NCBI RefSeq assembly: GCF_024679095.1
Contig: NW_026111665.1
Location: 522,499-586,498 of the forward strand
DNA from: Eriocheir sinensis
Taxonomy: Eukaryota; Arthropoda; Malacostraca; Decapoda; Varunidae
Direction: 5' to 3'
DNA length: 64,000 nucleotides
Positions within the stretch are counted from its first letter, which is position 1; the number at the start of each line of letters is the position of its first letter. Positions 31,557 through 43,300 of the stretch are shown here, piece after piece. The position numbers and the translations under genes were made by a program. The notes under the pieces were generated by a model. The model was not told the origin of the DNA. It did no database searches and worked only from the letters and a program-made list of their open reading frames with translations.

Positions 31557-34555
31557 ATGGCTGCTTACGATGATGTTTGGGATGAATTCGACCTCTGGGA
31601 TCAATGGGAGGAGCTGGAGGAGATGGATGCCCCAAGAGTTGTCGTCCGTAGACCTCGAAGGATTGTCACAGGTATAAGTGAGGGGTGAAGGTATCTATTT
31701 TACTGGTTCCTCAATCCAGTTATTGAAAAATATACGAAAATTGGTTGAGTGTATATAATATTACGTATGTAGCGTCCCTACAAATTATTACTGAATTTGC
31801 AAGGCACTCGAGCCTTGTGCATGCCTTCTTGATTGGTTCCATGGTCGCTAACCTATACTGGAGTCCCGAGTTCGAGGCTTGGCGAGTACACTTACTGAGA
31901 ATATATTTTTTTACCAAATCAATTTCCATGTTTGTACAAGGTGCCAAAAAAGCATTGTGACATATTATGTACAAGTAAGAAATCAGGGGAAGTATTATGC
32001 TGGTATCAATTACGTACCAGTCCTTACATTACATACCTACACTATTACACCTGTGAATGTGACAGTGTTATATCCCTGGTCAGCTACCAAACTCATTCAC
32101 ACCCTTCTATCCCAAAGCCTTAAAAACCGACTTTCGCAGCAACAGTGACATAGAAATGAGTATATCATATCCAATGCAAACTCACTGTGTTTATTCCACT
32201 TACAGATCGGATGAATCCCTTCACGGCAATGAGCGACAACGAGTTTGTTGATCGTTTCAGATTAAGAAAAAATTCAATGTATGATCTCATTGAAGAAATA
32301 CGAGAACATCTTCCTGCCCCAACTGACTCCAGAGGTAATTTCTTATCATTATATAAGTAAAGTGGGGTAAGAAAAAATATAGGGGTGTATGGGGTAAGAA
32401 CGAATCATCTCGTATCTATTAATGCCATTAATCTAAAGATGTCTTTTTATCATCGAAAAATAGGTCATTTTTTTGCAATCAATACTTTGCCTGTTTGAGG
32501 AAATACCAGTTACTTGTATGCGCTTAAGATCGTTTTTTCCGTGATCAGGCGAAAAAAGTTTGTCAAAACTTTGAAGTATCTTTCATGAACTTAGATTTTC
32601 TCTTTCCCTGTTAATTGTGACAAGACTCTTTTGTTGTAGCTTTTCCAGAAGTCGAGCATAGTAACCGTTGTAGATGAGTCGATGGCTTTGATGGCGCGGT
32701 CATACGCAATATGGGTATATGAGCGAGGAATGTCACATGCGCAGTTAATGGAAAAATACCAAATAAAGAAAACATCCTTGCACGATCTCCTGAAGGCGAA
32801 GGACAAGACCAAGGACATCAATTACGTGAATGATTATGCCTTACTCGTCATCATCATAGTAAGAGGAAGGAGGGGGCACCGGAGAATGGTGATCAGCTGA
32901 TTCGGGAGACGAACCTCATGGCCCCATGCATTCATTTGTGTTAAACTTGAGAAATATTAAAATAATGGTACTTACAAAATTTTTGGAGGGAAACTAAGGT
33001 ATTTCCTTAACAGATTGATATTTTTTCAAGATAAAATGCATATATTTAAATTTAAAGGATACATTTTTTCTCCAAAATATACTATATTTTTTCTTACCCG
33101 AACATGATATTTTTTCACCCCTTTTTGGGTTAAGAAAAAATCAGAGGAAAATATTCATATTAAATACTGTTACGTATGCTAGGCTCAATTTGACCTTATA
33201 TTATTATACGGAAAGAAGTTTCAATGTATCATAGAAGTCATGATTTATATACAGGAAAACTTCTCCTGTGAAAAAAAGTTTCAGGTTTTGCACTTTTCTT
33301 ACCCATTTTACTATAATCATGAAATGGTGACCCTAGCAGTGGTGGCTCAAAGCATAAATTGGTGGGGTGCTGCTCCAAAAAATGTTTAGGCCAGTGGTTC
33401 TCAAAGTGGGGCCATGGCGGTTGTTGCAAAGAGTACATTTCTACATAGTTTCAGGATTATGAATGTTATTTCATTACTTACCTTTGATTGGCGGGATGAG
33501 ATTATGCAGAAAAATAAAGGGGGGGCGCAGGAATGTTGAAAATTCATGAAGGGAAGAATGGAGAGGAAAAGTATGAGAACCACTGGTTTAGCCCTTGCTG
33601 TAATCCACATTACAGTGCAACCAACTCAGGTGTTCATCCTTCCCTTTTTGGGGATTGATTACTTAAAAATAAACTATAACTTTAATTTTCTTTTTTCTCA
33701 CAGGATGTCCTGTCCCAGCACATTTACAGACACTGATAGCACTACGCTGCATGATGTCTGGGGATCACCAGATGACATTAGGTGACTGCCATGATGTCTC
33801 CCAGACAACAGTTAGCCAGTGCTTGAAGGTGGTGTCACGAGCAGTGGCTAGTTTGAGCAGGCATCACATAATGGCGCCTTCTGGGAATGATCGGCAGAGG
33901 ACTGTTCAAGAGTTCTATGCTATCCATGGCATGCCTGGGGTTATTGGTGCAATAGACTGTACACACATAGCTATAGTGAGACCGTCTGTTGCAAATCCTG
34001 AAGTGTTCCGATGCAGGAAGGTTACTTTTCAATGAATGTGCAAGCTGTGTGTGGTCCCGATCTGCTTTTTCACAACGTTGTTGCTCGTTGGCCTGGGAGT
34101 GTACATGACAGTAGAATTCTGGACAACAGCAGACTTTGTGCACAGTTAGAAGAAACTTTGGAACCACAATACCACCTGCTTGGAGATGCTGGTTATGCCC
34201 TAAAGAGGTATCTCCTAACACCGGTAGCCGTTCCACCAACGATCATGAGCGAGCCTACAACAGCAGTCACACCCATACCAGGAATACAGTGGAACGTGCA
34301 TTTGGTGTCTTAAAAAAAAGATTTGCATATTTAGGAAAGAAAATGAGGACTAGTTTAGATACAACTAAAGCAATCATTGTTGCAGCAGTAGTCTTACATA
34401 ATATAGCTGTGAAAACTAGACTGGTCATGCCACAAGATGGAGCGGAACATGCAATAATCAATGTCAATGCCCTTCATAATGGAGTTCCAGTAGACAGGCA
34501 GGGAAATGCACAAGGCAGATTGAAGCGTCAACAAATCATCAGGGATTTTTTCTGA
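31557..34555 (+). CDS. Harbinger transposase (HARBI1-like DDE nuclease), 3 coding exons
   Basis: Exons 31557-31671 (MAAYDDVWDEFDLWDQW...), 32206-32334 (NPFTAMSDNEFVDRFRLRK) and 33704-34555, all with AG/GT borders and matching phases. The protein is the endonuclease that excises and inserts the element. Signature blocks: VSQTTVSQCLKVVSRAVASL, GVIGAIDCTHIAI (first D), NVVARWPGSVHDSRI, LLGDAGY (second D) and TRNTVERAFGVLKKRF (E). Two single-base losses shift the frame, near 34,018 (before GYFSMNVQAV; GGG reduced to GG) and near 34,220 (before STNDHERAYN); no other stops. A poly-A signal AATAAA lies at 35,075-35,080. Either recently inactivated or mis-called in homopolymers. A host HARBI1 orthologue is unlikely given the partner gene and terminal repeats. 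Confidence 0.88.
32356..33312 (+). mobile_element. pogo/Tc1-mariner-like element nested in the transposase intron
   Basis: The left end reads AGTAAAGTGGGGTAAGAAAA after TA; the right end is its near-complement (TTTTCTTACCCATTTTACT). Internal copies of GGGTTAAGAAAAAAT and TTTTTCTTACCC occur near both ends. A 72-codon frame at 32,682-32,900 (YAIWVYERGMSHAQLMEKY, IKKTSLHDLLKAKD) resembles the psq-type helix-turn-helix of pogo transposases; the catalytic part is gone. It lies wholly in the second coding intron, so splicing would remove it. Confidence 0.6.
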
Positions 34556-35276
34556 ACATCATCCTCATCATTGACGACTACTCCCATCTCTTTCACAGCT
34601 TCCCCCCTCTTTCAATATCTTTCCTTTCTCATTCATTATCTCATTTATTTTACTTGGGGAGATGTGTTCTAAATTTATTCATATATTACTACTTTCCAAT
34701 ATGATTTTTTATCCCCTTTATAGTTTTCAGTTAGTCTTTCACCAAACTCTTTATCAAATCGCTTTTTCCTTTCTTTTAATGTTATGGTTACTTCCATTGC
34801 ATTCTCTTTATTTTTTTGTTCTTTCCCTTTTTACTTGCGCCTCCATATTATTTTCTTGAGATTTCTAATAAAGTTCCCTTTCCTCTTTTTCTATCACCTT
34901 TATCTCCTCTGTCCACTATGAATTTCCTATTCTTTTTTTATCTCGCACCAGTTTCAGCCCTGAAACCTTTCTTGATATAATAATACTCTTCAATATTAAG
35001 TTGATTATGCTTCCGTTCTGTGCACTGTATTTTTTGCATGTATGAAAATGCTTTATTTATATTGTTTATTATAAAATAAAATTCTTGTTACCCTGAAGTT
35101 GTAACCTTTCATTTCTAAGAACTTACCAAAGTGACCTATTATTATGTATTCTTTGCACACACTAGGACAGCAGATAATTACAGAAAAGTGAGATGTTTTA
35201 GGAACAAAAAGTTACTAAAACAATGGTTACTAGTTCATCCATTTTTATATATATTATATATGCTCTTACATATATC
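34556..35276. other. Convergent 3' UTRs of the Harbinger gene pair
   Basis: A T/C-rich then AT-rich gap between the two convergent Harbinger genes. It holds AATAAA for the plus-strand gene (35,075-35,080) and its complement TTTATT for the minus-strand gene (35,052-35,057), so the two transcripts should overlap at their ends. No other coding sequence is seen. Confidence 0.6.
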
Positions 35277-37204
35277 TCATGTGCAGTTTGCGTGCTCTTT
35301 TTCTGCAATGAGTCGATACATTTTTGCTTCTAAAGCTTTTTCTTTTGCCTCCTCTTTTCTGGCTTCAGCCTCCTCAAGCTTCAACTCCATGTATCGTAAT
35401 TGCATGTCCATCAATTTTGCCCTCTTGTTCTGAAACTCGTCGTCCCTGCTTGTGCTGGCCTTCACTATCTCCCGGACTTCTACGTCTTCGCCCGCTTTCC
35501 ACCTCCCGGCTCGACGTTGCCTGCTCGTCATCCTTACGGGGCTGGCAGGCACAATTGTTTCCCCAACTTTGTTGCCGCCCTGTTCTTCATCTGGTGTTGG
35601 TGCCAGTGGTTCGGAACTCACCAACTCACACCAGATGTCGGAGCGTGCTGGCAGTAGAGTAAAAGAAATTATTAGTTGATGAAAACATCTGTTAATGAAA
35701 TGCAGTGGTGTACGTGTCATCTGGCATATTTGTCTGAAAACAGATGCGTTATCAATCAATTAAAATTTTTAATTTTCTAGAACTGCCCCCATGATTGCTG
35801 ACTCAGCACCACAAATTGGCATATTAAATAATATGCTTGCTATACAGATGCTATGTTCATCAAACAAAGATTGGATCGGATTATGATTATTGGAAATGTA
35901 CACCACTGTACTTGTTCAATAACCTCCATTTACGCTTACATATTTAAGTGGCAATGTTCTCAAACGATTATGGTTCTCGCCAACAGTTTTAGGAAGAAGA
36001 AATTCACCACAGACAGAGGCAGCACCTCAGACCCATTACTGCCACGTTCAATGGCACTGTTATTATGTTCATTTATAATAAAAACTTGTGATGCATTTAA
36101 GTGTGTGTTGAGCTTCGCGGGATATATAAACAGGCAGAACACCTGCTTACGAGGTATTTACTTATAAGCTATTCTCCTTATGAGTGTAACATCTTACCTC
36201 ACAAGAGACCTTGAAAATCGGATGAGTCGACCATGGTGGTTCGACTTTGCTGGGAATAAATACATCTGAGTAAACACAAGTATAGTACAGCATTATTTAA
36301 CTTAATTTACTCAAAACCTGTATAATCGGTCGAAGACTCATTGGAACACAGAGTTTTGATGAGATGTCAGAGGACACAGCTTAGGCTGAGTGGAAATGAG
36401 TAATGAAACAAGTGTAACAACGGCAGCATCAAATAATGTGGATTCAGGATGATACCCATGTGATGAAGTTCCATTATTTCATGACAAAATAATTGTAATG
36501 TCAAGATATCCATATCTACTATTCATACGTATTTAACATTCATATTTCCTATGTATACATCATTTACCTGTTATAATGCAAATTGATTATATTGTATACT
36601 TACGCTGAGATGGCAAGGCATCATCATCATAGGGGTTGCCGATGTCATTAATGTCATCCCCGAGGAGTGTGAGCACTTGCTCACAATCTGAGGTCATGTC
36701 TGGTGGAGGCGCGCCACCACCAGTTTTGAACACCTCCCGTTTCAAGTCAGCCTTGCTTTTCTTCGCCCTAAAATAAAATAAATAGATATAGATAGATAGA
36801 TAGATATAGATAGATAGATATAGATAGATATTTGTTGTACTGGTGGTGCAGTTCTTGAATAAATGATGAATATATTAAATTTAATTAAATTTTAGAACTT
36901 GGGGCCATTAATGAAAGTGTTGTTCAGAAGGGCATTGTTCACAGTGTACAGAGATATTTTTCTTCACTTACTTGACTTTCAGTCGCTCCCAAACTTTCTT
37001 GAGCTGCACCTCTGACCGTTGGGGCCCCATGTTGTGGGCATTGAATGTTTCGGTAATTTTCCAGGCCTCCCTCTTCTGTAGGAGTATCCTCCCGTCAGTC
37101 TTTAGGCTGAGTAGGATTGGTTCCTCAGCTATTAGGCCCAATAGCAACTCTCTTGCCGGGGGCGAAATGGGACCTGTCCTCAGGCACTGCTCCAGGGATG
37201 CCAT
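35277..37204 (-). CDS. Harbinger Myb/SANT-like DNA-binding protein, 3 exons
   Basis: Exons 37204-36972, 36767-36604 and 35647-35277, with AG/GT borders and consistent phases (about 256 residues). The first exon, from MASLEQCLRTGPISPP, carries a Myb/SANT-like trihelix: KREAWKITETFNAHNMG, RSEVQLKKVWERLKVK, continuing across the splice as AKKSKADLKREVFKTGGG, the hallmark KTGGG of NAIF1-type Harbinger partners. The second exon is acidic. The last exon ends in a charged coiled coil (RYMELKLEEAEARKEEAKEK). In known systems this partner brings the nuclease into the nucleus and onto transposon ends. It is transcribed toward the transposase gene. No frame breaks are seen. Confidence 0.85.
36783..36830. 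repeat. (GATA)n microsatellite
   Basis: A GATA/ATAGAT run of about 48 bases in the intron between exons 1 and 2 of the Myb-like gene. Confidence 0.9.
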
Positions 37205-37404
37205 CGTCACTAGTTAGTGCTGTAAGGAAAGCCAATGTAGAAGGTAATATTATATAAGTGTCGTATTGTCGATGAAACGTATTTGATTTTATGCCATAGC
37301 ATAAATAGGCAGGTGTCCTTACACATTAACCTTATACCAGTTTAAGTATGATTTATGAACCCAGATAATACATGTGTGGTTACATTAGTTTACATTACAT
37401 TATC

Positions 37405-37790
37405 GTGCACAGAGGTTATATAGCTCACTACACCGCTTGAAAACTATAACAGATTCAAGTTGTGTTTGCACCTGGTCAGTAACTTAGGTAGGCCAGGGGA
37501 GTTATGGGGTTGACCATGTGCACACTGCTGGTAGCTCTTGGGAACGTATTTACCCTGCACAGAGGTTATATAGCTCACTACACCGCTTGAAAACTAAAAC
37601 AGATTCATGTATGTGTTTGCACCTGGTCAGTAAATAAGGTGGTAAGGGAAGTTATGGGGTAGACCCTGTGCACACTGCTGGTAGCCAATGGTAGCTCTTG
37701 GGAACGTATTTATCCTGCACAGAGGTTATATAGCTCACCACACAGCTAAAAATCATAATTAGCTTATGCATCTGTTTGTACCTGGTCAGT
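37405..37790. repeat. Satellite-like tandem repeat, about 150-bp unit, 2.6 copies
   Basis: The unit holds GCACAGAGGTTATATAGCTC, CACCTGGTCAGTAA and TGGTAGCTCTTGGGAACG. Copies begin at about 37,409, 37,557 and 37,717. It lies upstream of the Myb-like gene inside the Harbinger element. Confidence 0.9.
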
Positions 37791-38059
37791 AAATGATTAT
37801 GTTATTGCTGAGGTGGTGTTGTGGAGACTGCCTGCTGTTGACGTCAGCTCAAAACAAATGGAATGAAGGTGCTTTAATCCTTCCCTGCAAGCCACATAAG
37901 CTACTTAAGTATCCACACAGGCTAGCTACGTCAATAAACAAACAAAAATACCCTAAAAACTGGCACATGCCCATAAAGTGGCCAGTCAAGGCAGTGATAA
38001 TTATAATTGGTCATGGCCAGGGCAACGTGGTCTCGTCAGTGCTCCCTCCCTACGGCTAG

Positions 38060-38790
38060 CCAGACTCAAAGAAATATATTTGGCTACCCACAAGGGGTAA
38101 CCCTGTCAGGAAATGCACAAAAACATCATACAATGGGTCATATGATGAGTAAATCCAGTCATACGGGTGGGGCTGACGAGAGCCCAACAGGCTGTAGTCA
38201 GCTCGCCCTCAATTAGGCTAACTAGACCCAAAGCAAGCTGTTTGCCTTCCCACAAAGGTTAACCCCATCAATAAACACACAAAACATCATACAATGGGTC
38301 ATATGATGAGTAAATCCAGTCATACGGGTGGGGCTGACGAGAGCCCAACAGGCTGTAGTCAGCTCGCCCTCAATTAGGCTAACTAGACCCAAAGCAAGCT
38401 GTTTGCCTTCCCACAAAGGTTAACCCCATCAATAAACACACAAAACATCATACAATGGGTCATATGATGAGTAAATCCAGTCATACGGGTGGGGCTGACG
38501 AGAGCCCAACAGGCTGTAGTCAGCTCGCCCTCAATTAGGCTAACTAGACCCAAAGCAAGCTGTTTGCCTTCCACAAAGGTTAACCCCATCAATAAACACA
38601 CAAAACATCATACAATGGGTCATATGATGAGTAAATCCAGTCATACGGGTGGGGCTGACGAGAGCCCAACAGGCTGTAGTCAGCTCGCCCTCAATTAGGC
38701 TAACTAGACCCAAAGCAAGCTGTTTGCCTTCCCACAAAGGTTAACCCCATCAATAAACACACAAAAAACATCATACAATGGGCGAAAATG
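38060..38790. repeat. Satellite-like tandem repeat, about 159-bp unit, 4.5 copies
   Basis: Four nearly identical units plus a partial one (repeating from about 38,074, 38,232, 38,391, 38,550 and 38,708). Landmarks are CATCATACAATGGGTCATAT, CCAGTCATACGGGTGGGGCT and CTCGCCCTCAATTAGGCTAA. The first copy is the most diverged. Repeated 60-70 residue frames across it are artefacts. It is close to the right end of the Harbinger element; 38,791-39,021 shows no gene. Confidence 0.95.
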
Positions 38791-39040
38791 TCCTACCTTG
38801 TAAGTAAATGCAGGGAAACTTGGAGAGGTGGTGATGACTCCTTCCCGCCAGCAGACGAAAAACAGAATGAAGATAGCGATGCGCATGTAAACAAACCTAC
38901 CGACGTACCAACCCCTCCGTGATCCAGGTACTCGAAGGGGGAAGAGGCGGGAGGATTTGACGGTTCCGATCGCCATTACAGTGCTGAGTTCTCCCGTCGT
39001 GTGGAGCCGTCGGTGAAGGGGGAAGGGAGGTTTTGACAAT

Positions 39041-40035
39041 CTAAGGCTCTGTCTTGATCCACTGCGATTCAGTCCCTGCCATCCGCTCTCTGCTACAAGA
39101 CCTCCCGCGCGACAACGTGTCCCTCCTCACCTCCATCCTTGCGAGGCTGGCAGATTTGAGGGGAGCGGGGCGCCCAGTACACGTTAACTGGTTGCCCAGC
39201 CACTCGGCGTGGCGGGCAACGAGTCGGCGGATGGCGCTGCTGCTGAGGCAACGTTCCTGCCTGTTGTCACGCGGCCTGTTGTTGTGAGCCTGTCACAATT
39301 GAAGAGGGGCATGGCCGCACGGTTTGCTGCTGGGGTTGTCAGGGAGCTGGAGGAGGCCCTGGCTGCGGGCTCGCCGTCCGCGTATTGGTACTCGCCGGCC
39401 ACTAACACCGGCGCCCGCCAGCCCCCGCCAAAAATGCCGAGACGGGAGGCATCTAACATCCGCCGCCTCCGTCTCGGTTACAAATGTGCGTCAGTCCTTC
39501 ACCCTGATGACCCTGCCCCTGTCGTGTGCCCTTACTGCGAGGAGGAGGTCCTCCAGCCGCTCCTCCACTACCTCCTCGAGTGCTGTGCGACGCGCAACCT
39601 GCTTCCGAACCGGGAGGGACTATCGGCGCCAGCCTTGGTGGGGGCCCTGGACGACAGGGCGCTTACTGCCTTAGTGCGGGCATATGAGCCGCCCAGGTAG
39701 GCTCTCTGTTCTGTATATGTGGGCGTGTTAGAGTGCGTGTATGTATGTGTGGGTGTTTGTGTGTGAGTATGTGCGTGATTGTATTTTTTAAGTCAGCTAC
39801 AGGACGCCTGGTGCGCCTATGCCCCAACCCACTTAGTGGGAAGGGGTGTTTACTATCTATAGTGCGTACATCGGCGTGTGCGTGCGCGTGTGTATGTATA
39901 TATGTACATGCACACGTGCGTGCGGCGTACCGTGTATGCACATATATAGCCCCAGCCATAACTGCGACGGGCCGTCGTAGTAGACAAAGGCTTGTTCCCC
40001 TTCTTAGGGGTTAATCTTAAAAGGAAGGCGGCCCG
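39041..40035 (+). pseudogene. LINE-B copy 2b resumed: RNase H, HCCC end and 3' UTR
   Basis: RNase H continues (IHCDSVPAIRSLLQDLPRDN; HVNWLPSHSAW then a frame change to AGNESADGAA), followed by the HCCC-type end region: RLRLGYKCASVL, CPYCEEEVLQPLLHYLLEC. The stop is at about 39,700. The 3' UTR contains a G/T-rich stretch (39,720-39,950) and ends with the family hallmark: GACGGGCCGTC, then a hairpin CCCCTTCTTAGGGG (39,997-40,010) and an A-rich tail (about 40,012-40,033). Confidence 0.85.
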
Positions 40036-40102
40036 GCCTCGGGCGAGCAGCCGGGTGGCCCTTCTACGGAGGCGAGGTGGACCCGTGGGGTCATCCTCGC
40101 TT
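40036..40102 (+). repeat. Partial head of a D element
   Basis: About 67 bases matching the 5' part of the D elements (CCTCGGGCGAGCAGCCGGG ... CATCCTCGCTT), here on the plus strand. It is fused on the left to a LINE-B tail and on the right to an H2A fragment in antisense. Complete D copies lie at 47.2 and 54.9 kb. Confidence 0.75.
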
Positions 40103-40268
40103 GACGGTGGATCCTGCCCACGGGGAACTGCAGGCCGGCACGGCTGGAGCAGGACTTTGACTTCCCCTTCACCTTTCCTCCCTTGCCGCGTTCAGATATG
40201 TCGACAGTGAGTGGTGGGGGCGTGGACTTGCGCTCCTGCTGTGAGCTCGGAGAGCGAATACCCGCCAC
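40103..40268 (-). pseudogene. H2A: Truncated histone H2A (leader plus 32 codons)
   Basis: The minus strand has the same leader as the H2A gene at 4.8 kb (GGCGGGTATTCGCTC; CCACTCACTGTCGACAT), then the first 32 codons up to FPVGRIHR, ending where D-element DNA begins. The start codon is ATA instead of ATG (40,199) and G3 is replaced by E. It retains the consensus G12, A21, G22, unlike the 4.4-kb copy. The upstream side is cut by the poly-A end of LINE-B copy 3. A dead piece of a second histone locus. Confidence 0.9.
40260..40268 (-). other. LINE-B insertion junction in an H2A leader
   Basis: Minus strand: A-tail of LINE-B copy 3, then GTGGCGGGT and ATTCGCTC (H2A leader). It is the same leader position at which LINE-A is joined to the other H2A copy (4895-4903), and one base different from the GTGGCTGGT repeated at 54,858-55,919. 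Confidence 0.8.
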
Positions 40269-40368
40269 TTTTTTTTTTTTTTTTTTTGTTATTTATCCCC
40301 TGGGGGGATACGGGCCTTTGTCAAGTCTGACGGCCCGTGAGCTGAATGGCGAAGTCTGATCGGGGGTT

Positions 40369-43300
40369 TTACCTCGGGGGTTCACAGGTTGTGACTACAC
40401 GCACCAGGGCCTCGTCACTGAGGGCCATAATTAGCTCCGGTGCCGGCAGCCGGTTTGGGTTGCGGAGCAGATGGTGTGTGCCCCTACACTCGAGGAGGTA
40501 GTGGATGAGCGGCTGGAGGACCTCCTCCTCGCAGTAAGGGCACTCCACCGGGACCGGGTCGTCGATGTCCAGGAGCGAGGCACAACGGTACCCGAGGCGC
40601 AGGCGGTGGAGGTTGGAGGCCACTCGCCTGGGGGCGCCTAATGGGTGCCGACGGCTGCCGGCGCCCGTCGCCGAGGCATACCAGTGCGCAGACGGTGAGC
40701 CGGCCACCAAGGCCTCTGCAAGGGTCCGAACGACACCCGCCGAGGTATGGGCCGCCATGTCACGCTTGAGCAGTGACACGCTCGGGGAAACGGGGCATAT
40801 TACGCTAGGCAGCAGGGTGGCCTCGCCGGCAGCGCGGTCAGCAGCGTCGTTGCCCACCACGCCAGCATGGCTGGGCAACCAGCTTAAATGGACTTGACGG
40901 CCTGCTCTCCCCAGTTCCTGCAACCGGGCGTGGATGCCCGTGAGGAGGGAGACGTTGTCATTCAGTACAGCGATCGTATGGCCGGCACCGAGTCGCAGTG
41001 TACCAGGACCGGGCCCCTGCCCCACTCAACTGCATGTCCCAGCGCTTTGTTCAGCGCTACAAGATCCGCCTGGGTTGAGGAGGAGCCGTCAGGCAGTCGG
41101 ACCATCTCGGCGTGGCCCGCCGTGATGAATGCCGCCCCGCCAGCCCCAGTGCCTGCTATGGGTCGGGCTGCCTCCGTTTTTCTGTTCCTGGCCTCCCGCG
41201 CTAGGCGGTGAGGTGTCAGTAGGGCCTTTTTCACAGGAAGTGGCTTGCTGGTGGCCGTGAAGGTGGCTGGTGCCCACGGGGGAGGTGTGGTGTAGCTAGG
41301 GTGGGGCAGATCTTGGGCCATCAGGAAACACCGGGAGAGGCTGGTGGACCTGATTTTGGTCGCTGCCACAACCGCCCACGTTTTCCTGCGATAGAGGAGA
41401 GGGGCCTGATGGAGGGCCTGTTCCACCGAGGCCCGCAGCGGTCCCGATCCCCTGCGGCGCAGCAGCGTTGCCAGGTGGCCGACGGCGAGCTGATTGACCC
41501 TCGCGGCAACAGTGCTTATCCGCGCCTCCGCCCTCAAGCATATGCATTTGGTCCATCGAGGGGCCCCTAGGATGGTGCGGATCGCCGCATTCTGGGCCGT
41601 TTCCAGAGGCTGGAGTGCAGCAGGGTCCACCGTCATGAGGCATGGCGTCCCGTAGTCAACACAGGCCCTCACTGTCTGGAGATAAAACAGCCGTAGGACA
41701 CGGTCGCTGGCACCTCCGGCAGTCCTCGCCAGGGACCGCATGATGTTGGTGCGGGTCACCACGGCTTGACGAAGGTGGTTGAGATAGGGGACGATGGAGA
41801 GCCGGGAATCTATGGTGACGCCTAGATAGTTATGGACGTGCACCCAGGGGACAGGTATGCCGTCAAGCTCAAGGGGTTCGGGGAGGCAGCGCTGGTGGAT
41901 AGCCATGGCCTTCATCTTTCCCCGGTTTATTACGAGCCCGAGAGACGCACAGGTCTGTGACAGGCTGCAGAGGAGGAGACGAGCACTGGCCACGTGGTTC
42001 GGGCCGGAAACCACCATGGCCACGTCGTCAGCGTAAGACAGGACCTGTGCGTACCGGCTGTAGGGCATGGCCTTCAGCTTCTCCACAAGCATGTTAAAGA
42101 GTACGGGACTTAGGACCCCACCCTGTGGCGTTCCGTTTTCGAAGGCCCGAGTTGTGTACCTGCAGCCTTGGAAATGTGCTGCCGCCCTCCGATCCTGGAG
42201 GTATTGGCCAATCCATGCCAGCAGGTGGCCCCGCACGCCCTTCTCGGCAAGGATGGACAGCACAGCAGGCACCGAGGCCAGCTCGAACGCCTTCTCCAGG
42301 TCCAGGAACACCACCACAGCCTGCCTACCCAAGACACCAGAGAGGAGAGTGGACACACAATCTCTGGTGCCCATTCCCCGGCGGAAGGCAAACAGGTGGT
42401 GGTGAAGGGGGCCCATCGCCCACCAAAGGCGAGAGAGGAGAATTCTCTCCAGGGTCTTCCCCAAGCAGCTCAGGAGGGAGATGGGGCGGAACTCACCTCC
42501 GTCACTGCTCTTGGGGATGGGGACGATGGTGGCAGTTTTCCAGGTTGCAGGGACAGTACCGCGTGAGTAGGAGGCGTTGTATAGGTTAACAATTTCATCA
42601 AGCATGGCAAACCCAGCGTGGCGAAGGAAGGCGTACGGGATGTTGTCTTCCCCTGGGAAGGTGTCGGTATGAGGGATGACCTTCTCCAGCTCATGGAGTT
42701 GTATGGGGGCGTCGGTGGCATGTCCTTCACTACAGGCGTCCCTGAAGGCCCTCAATCTCGCCGGGTACGCCGTCCTCTGCAGCTCCCTGGTGGTGGTGGT
42801 AAATCTCACAGAGGCAGCACGGGACACAAAGGTATCAACAAGTCTTTCTGCCTCCTCCTGCGGCCGCGGGTGCAACGACGGCCGGGCCACCGCCCCCTTG
42901 ACCACGGCTCTAAGTTTGCGCCAGAGCACAGCGGTGGATACACTGGCGTCAAGGGTGCCGCACCGCCTCATCCAGTGTTCTTCCTGCATCCTGGCCGCGG
43001 TCGCCCTGGCAAGACGGATGGCAACATTTAGAAGGGCCCTCGTCGCCTCTTTGTTAACCCGGCGGTTGAGCTTCCGGGCCTGATTGATACGGTGGTTGGC
43101 CTCACGAACCTCTGGGCAGTAATACCAGCGGTCACGACGGGCGGGCACTGCAGGCTGAGAACGGGGAATCGCCTCATCCGCCGCAAGCCGGAAGGCTTCA
43201 ACTAGGCGCATCTCTGCCCCCACTACATCGTCTGGTCGGATGATGTTGGTGAGGTGGTGGTTTACGACTCTGCGAAATCTTGCCCAGTCCGTCCGGCTCA

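Larger units (their letters stand above)
30284..39040. mobile_element. PIF/Harbinger-type DNA transposon, 8.76 kb
   Basis: Short inverted repeats bound the block: ATTGTCAAAACTTACCTTC at 30,284-30,302 and its near-complement GAAGGGAGGTTTTGACAAT at 39,022-39,040. LINE-B RNase H codons stop at the left edge and resume at the right edge, marking an insertion. Inside are a HARBI1-like nuclease gene (+) and a Myb/SANT-like gene (-) that converge, the standard two-gene cargo of Harbinger elements. No clean 3-bp target duplication is visible. Compared with intact LINE-B, the two flanks overlap by roughly a dozen diverged bases, so the exact boundaries may be off. It also carries a nested pogo-like element, LINE pieces and two satellite-like arrays. 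Confidence 0.75.

Noticed and set aside
31801..31900. Possible tRNA or SINE around CCCGAGTTCGAGGC
   Set aside because: B-box-like motif but no convincing A-box or cloverleaf.
30260..39060. Target-site duplication of the Harbinger element
   Set aside because: Flanks are similar over about a dozen bases but too diverged, and Harbinger normally duplicates 3 bp; not claimed.
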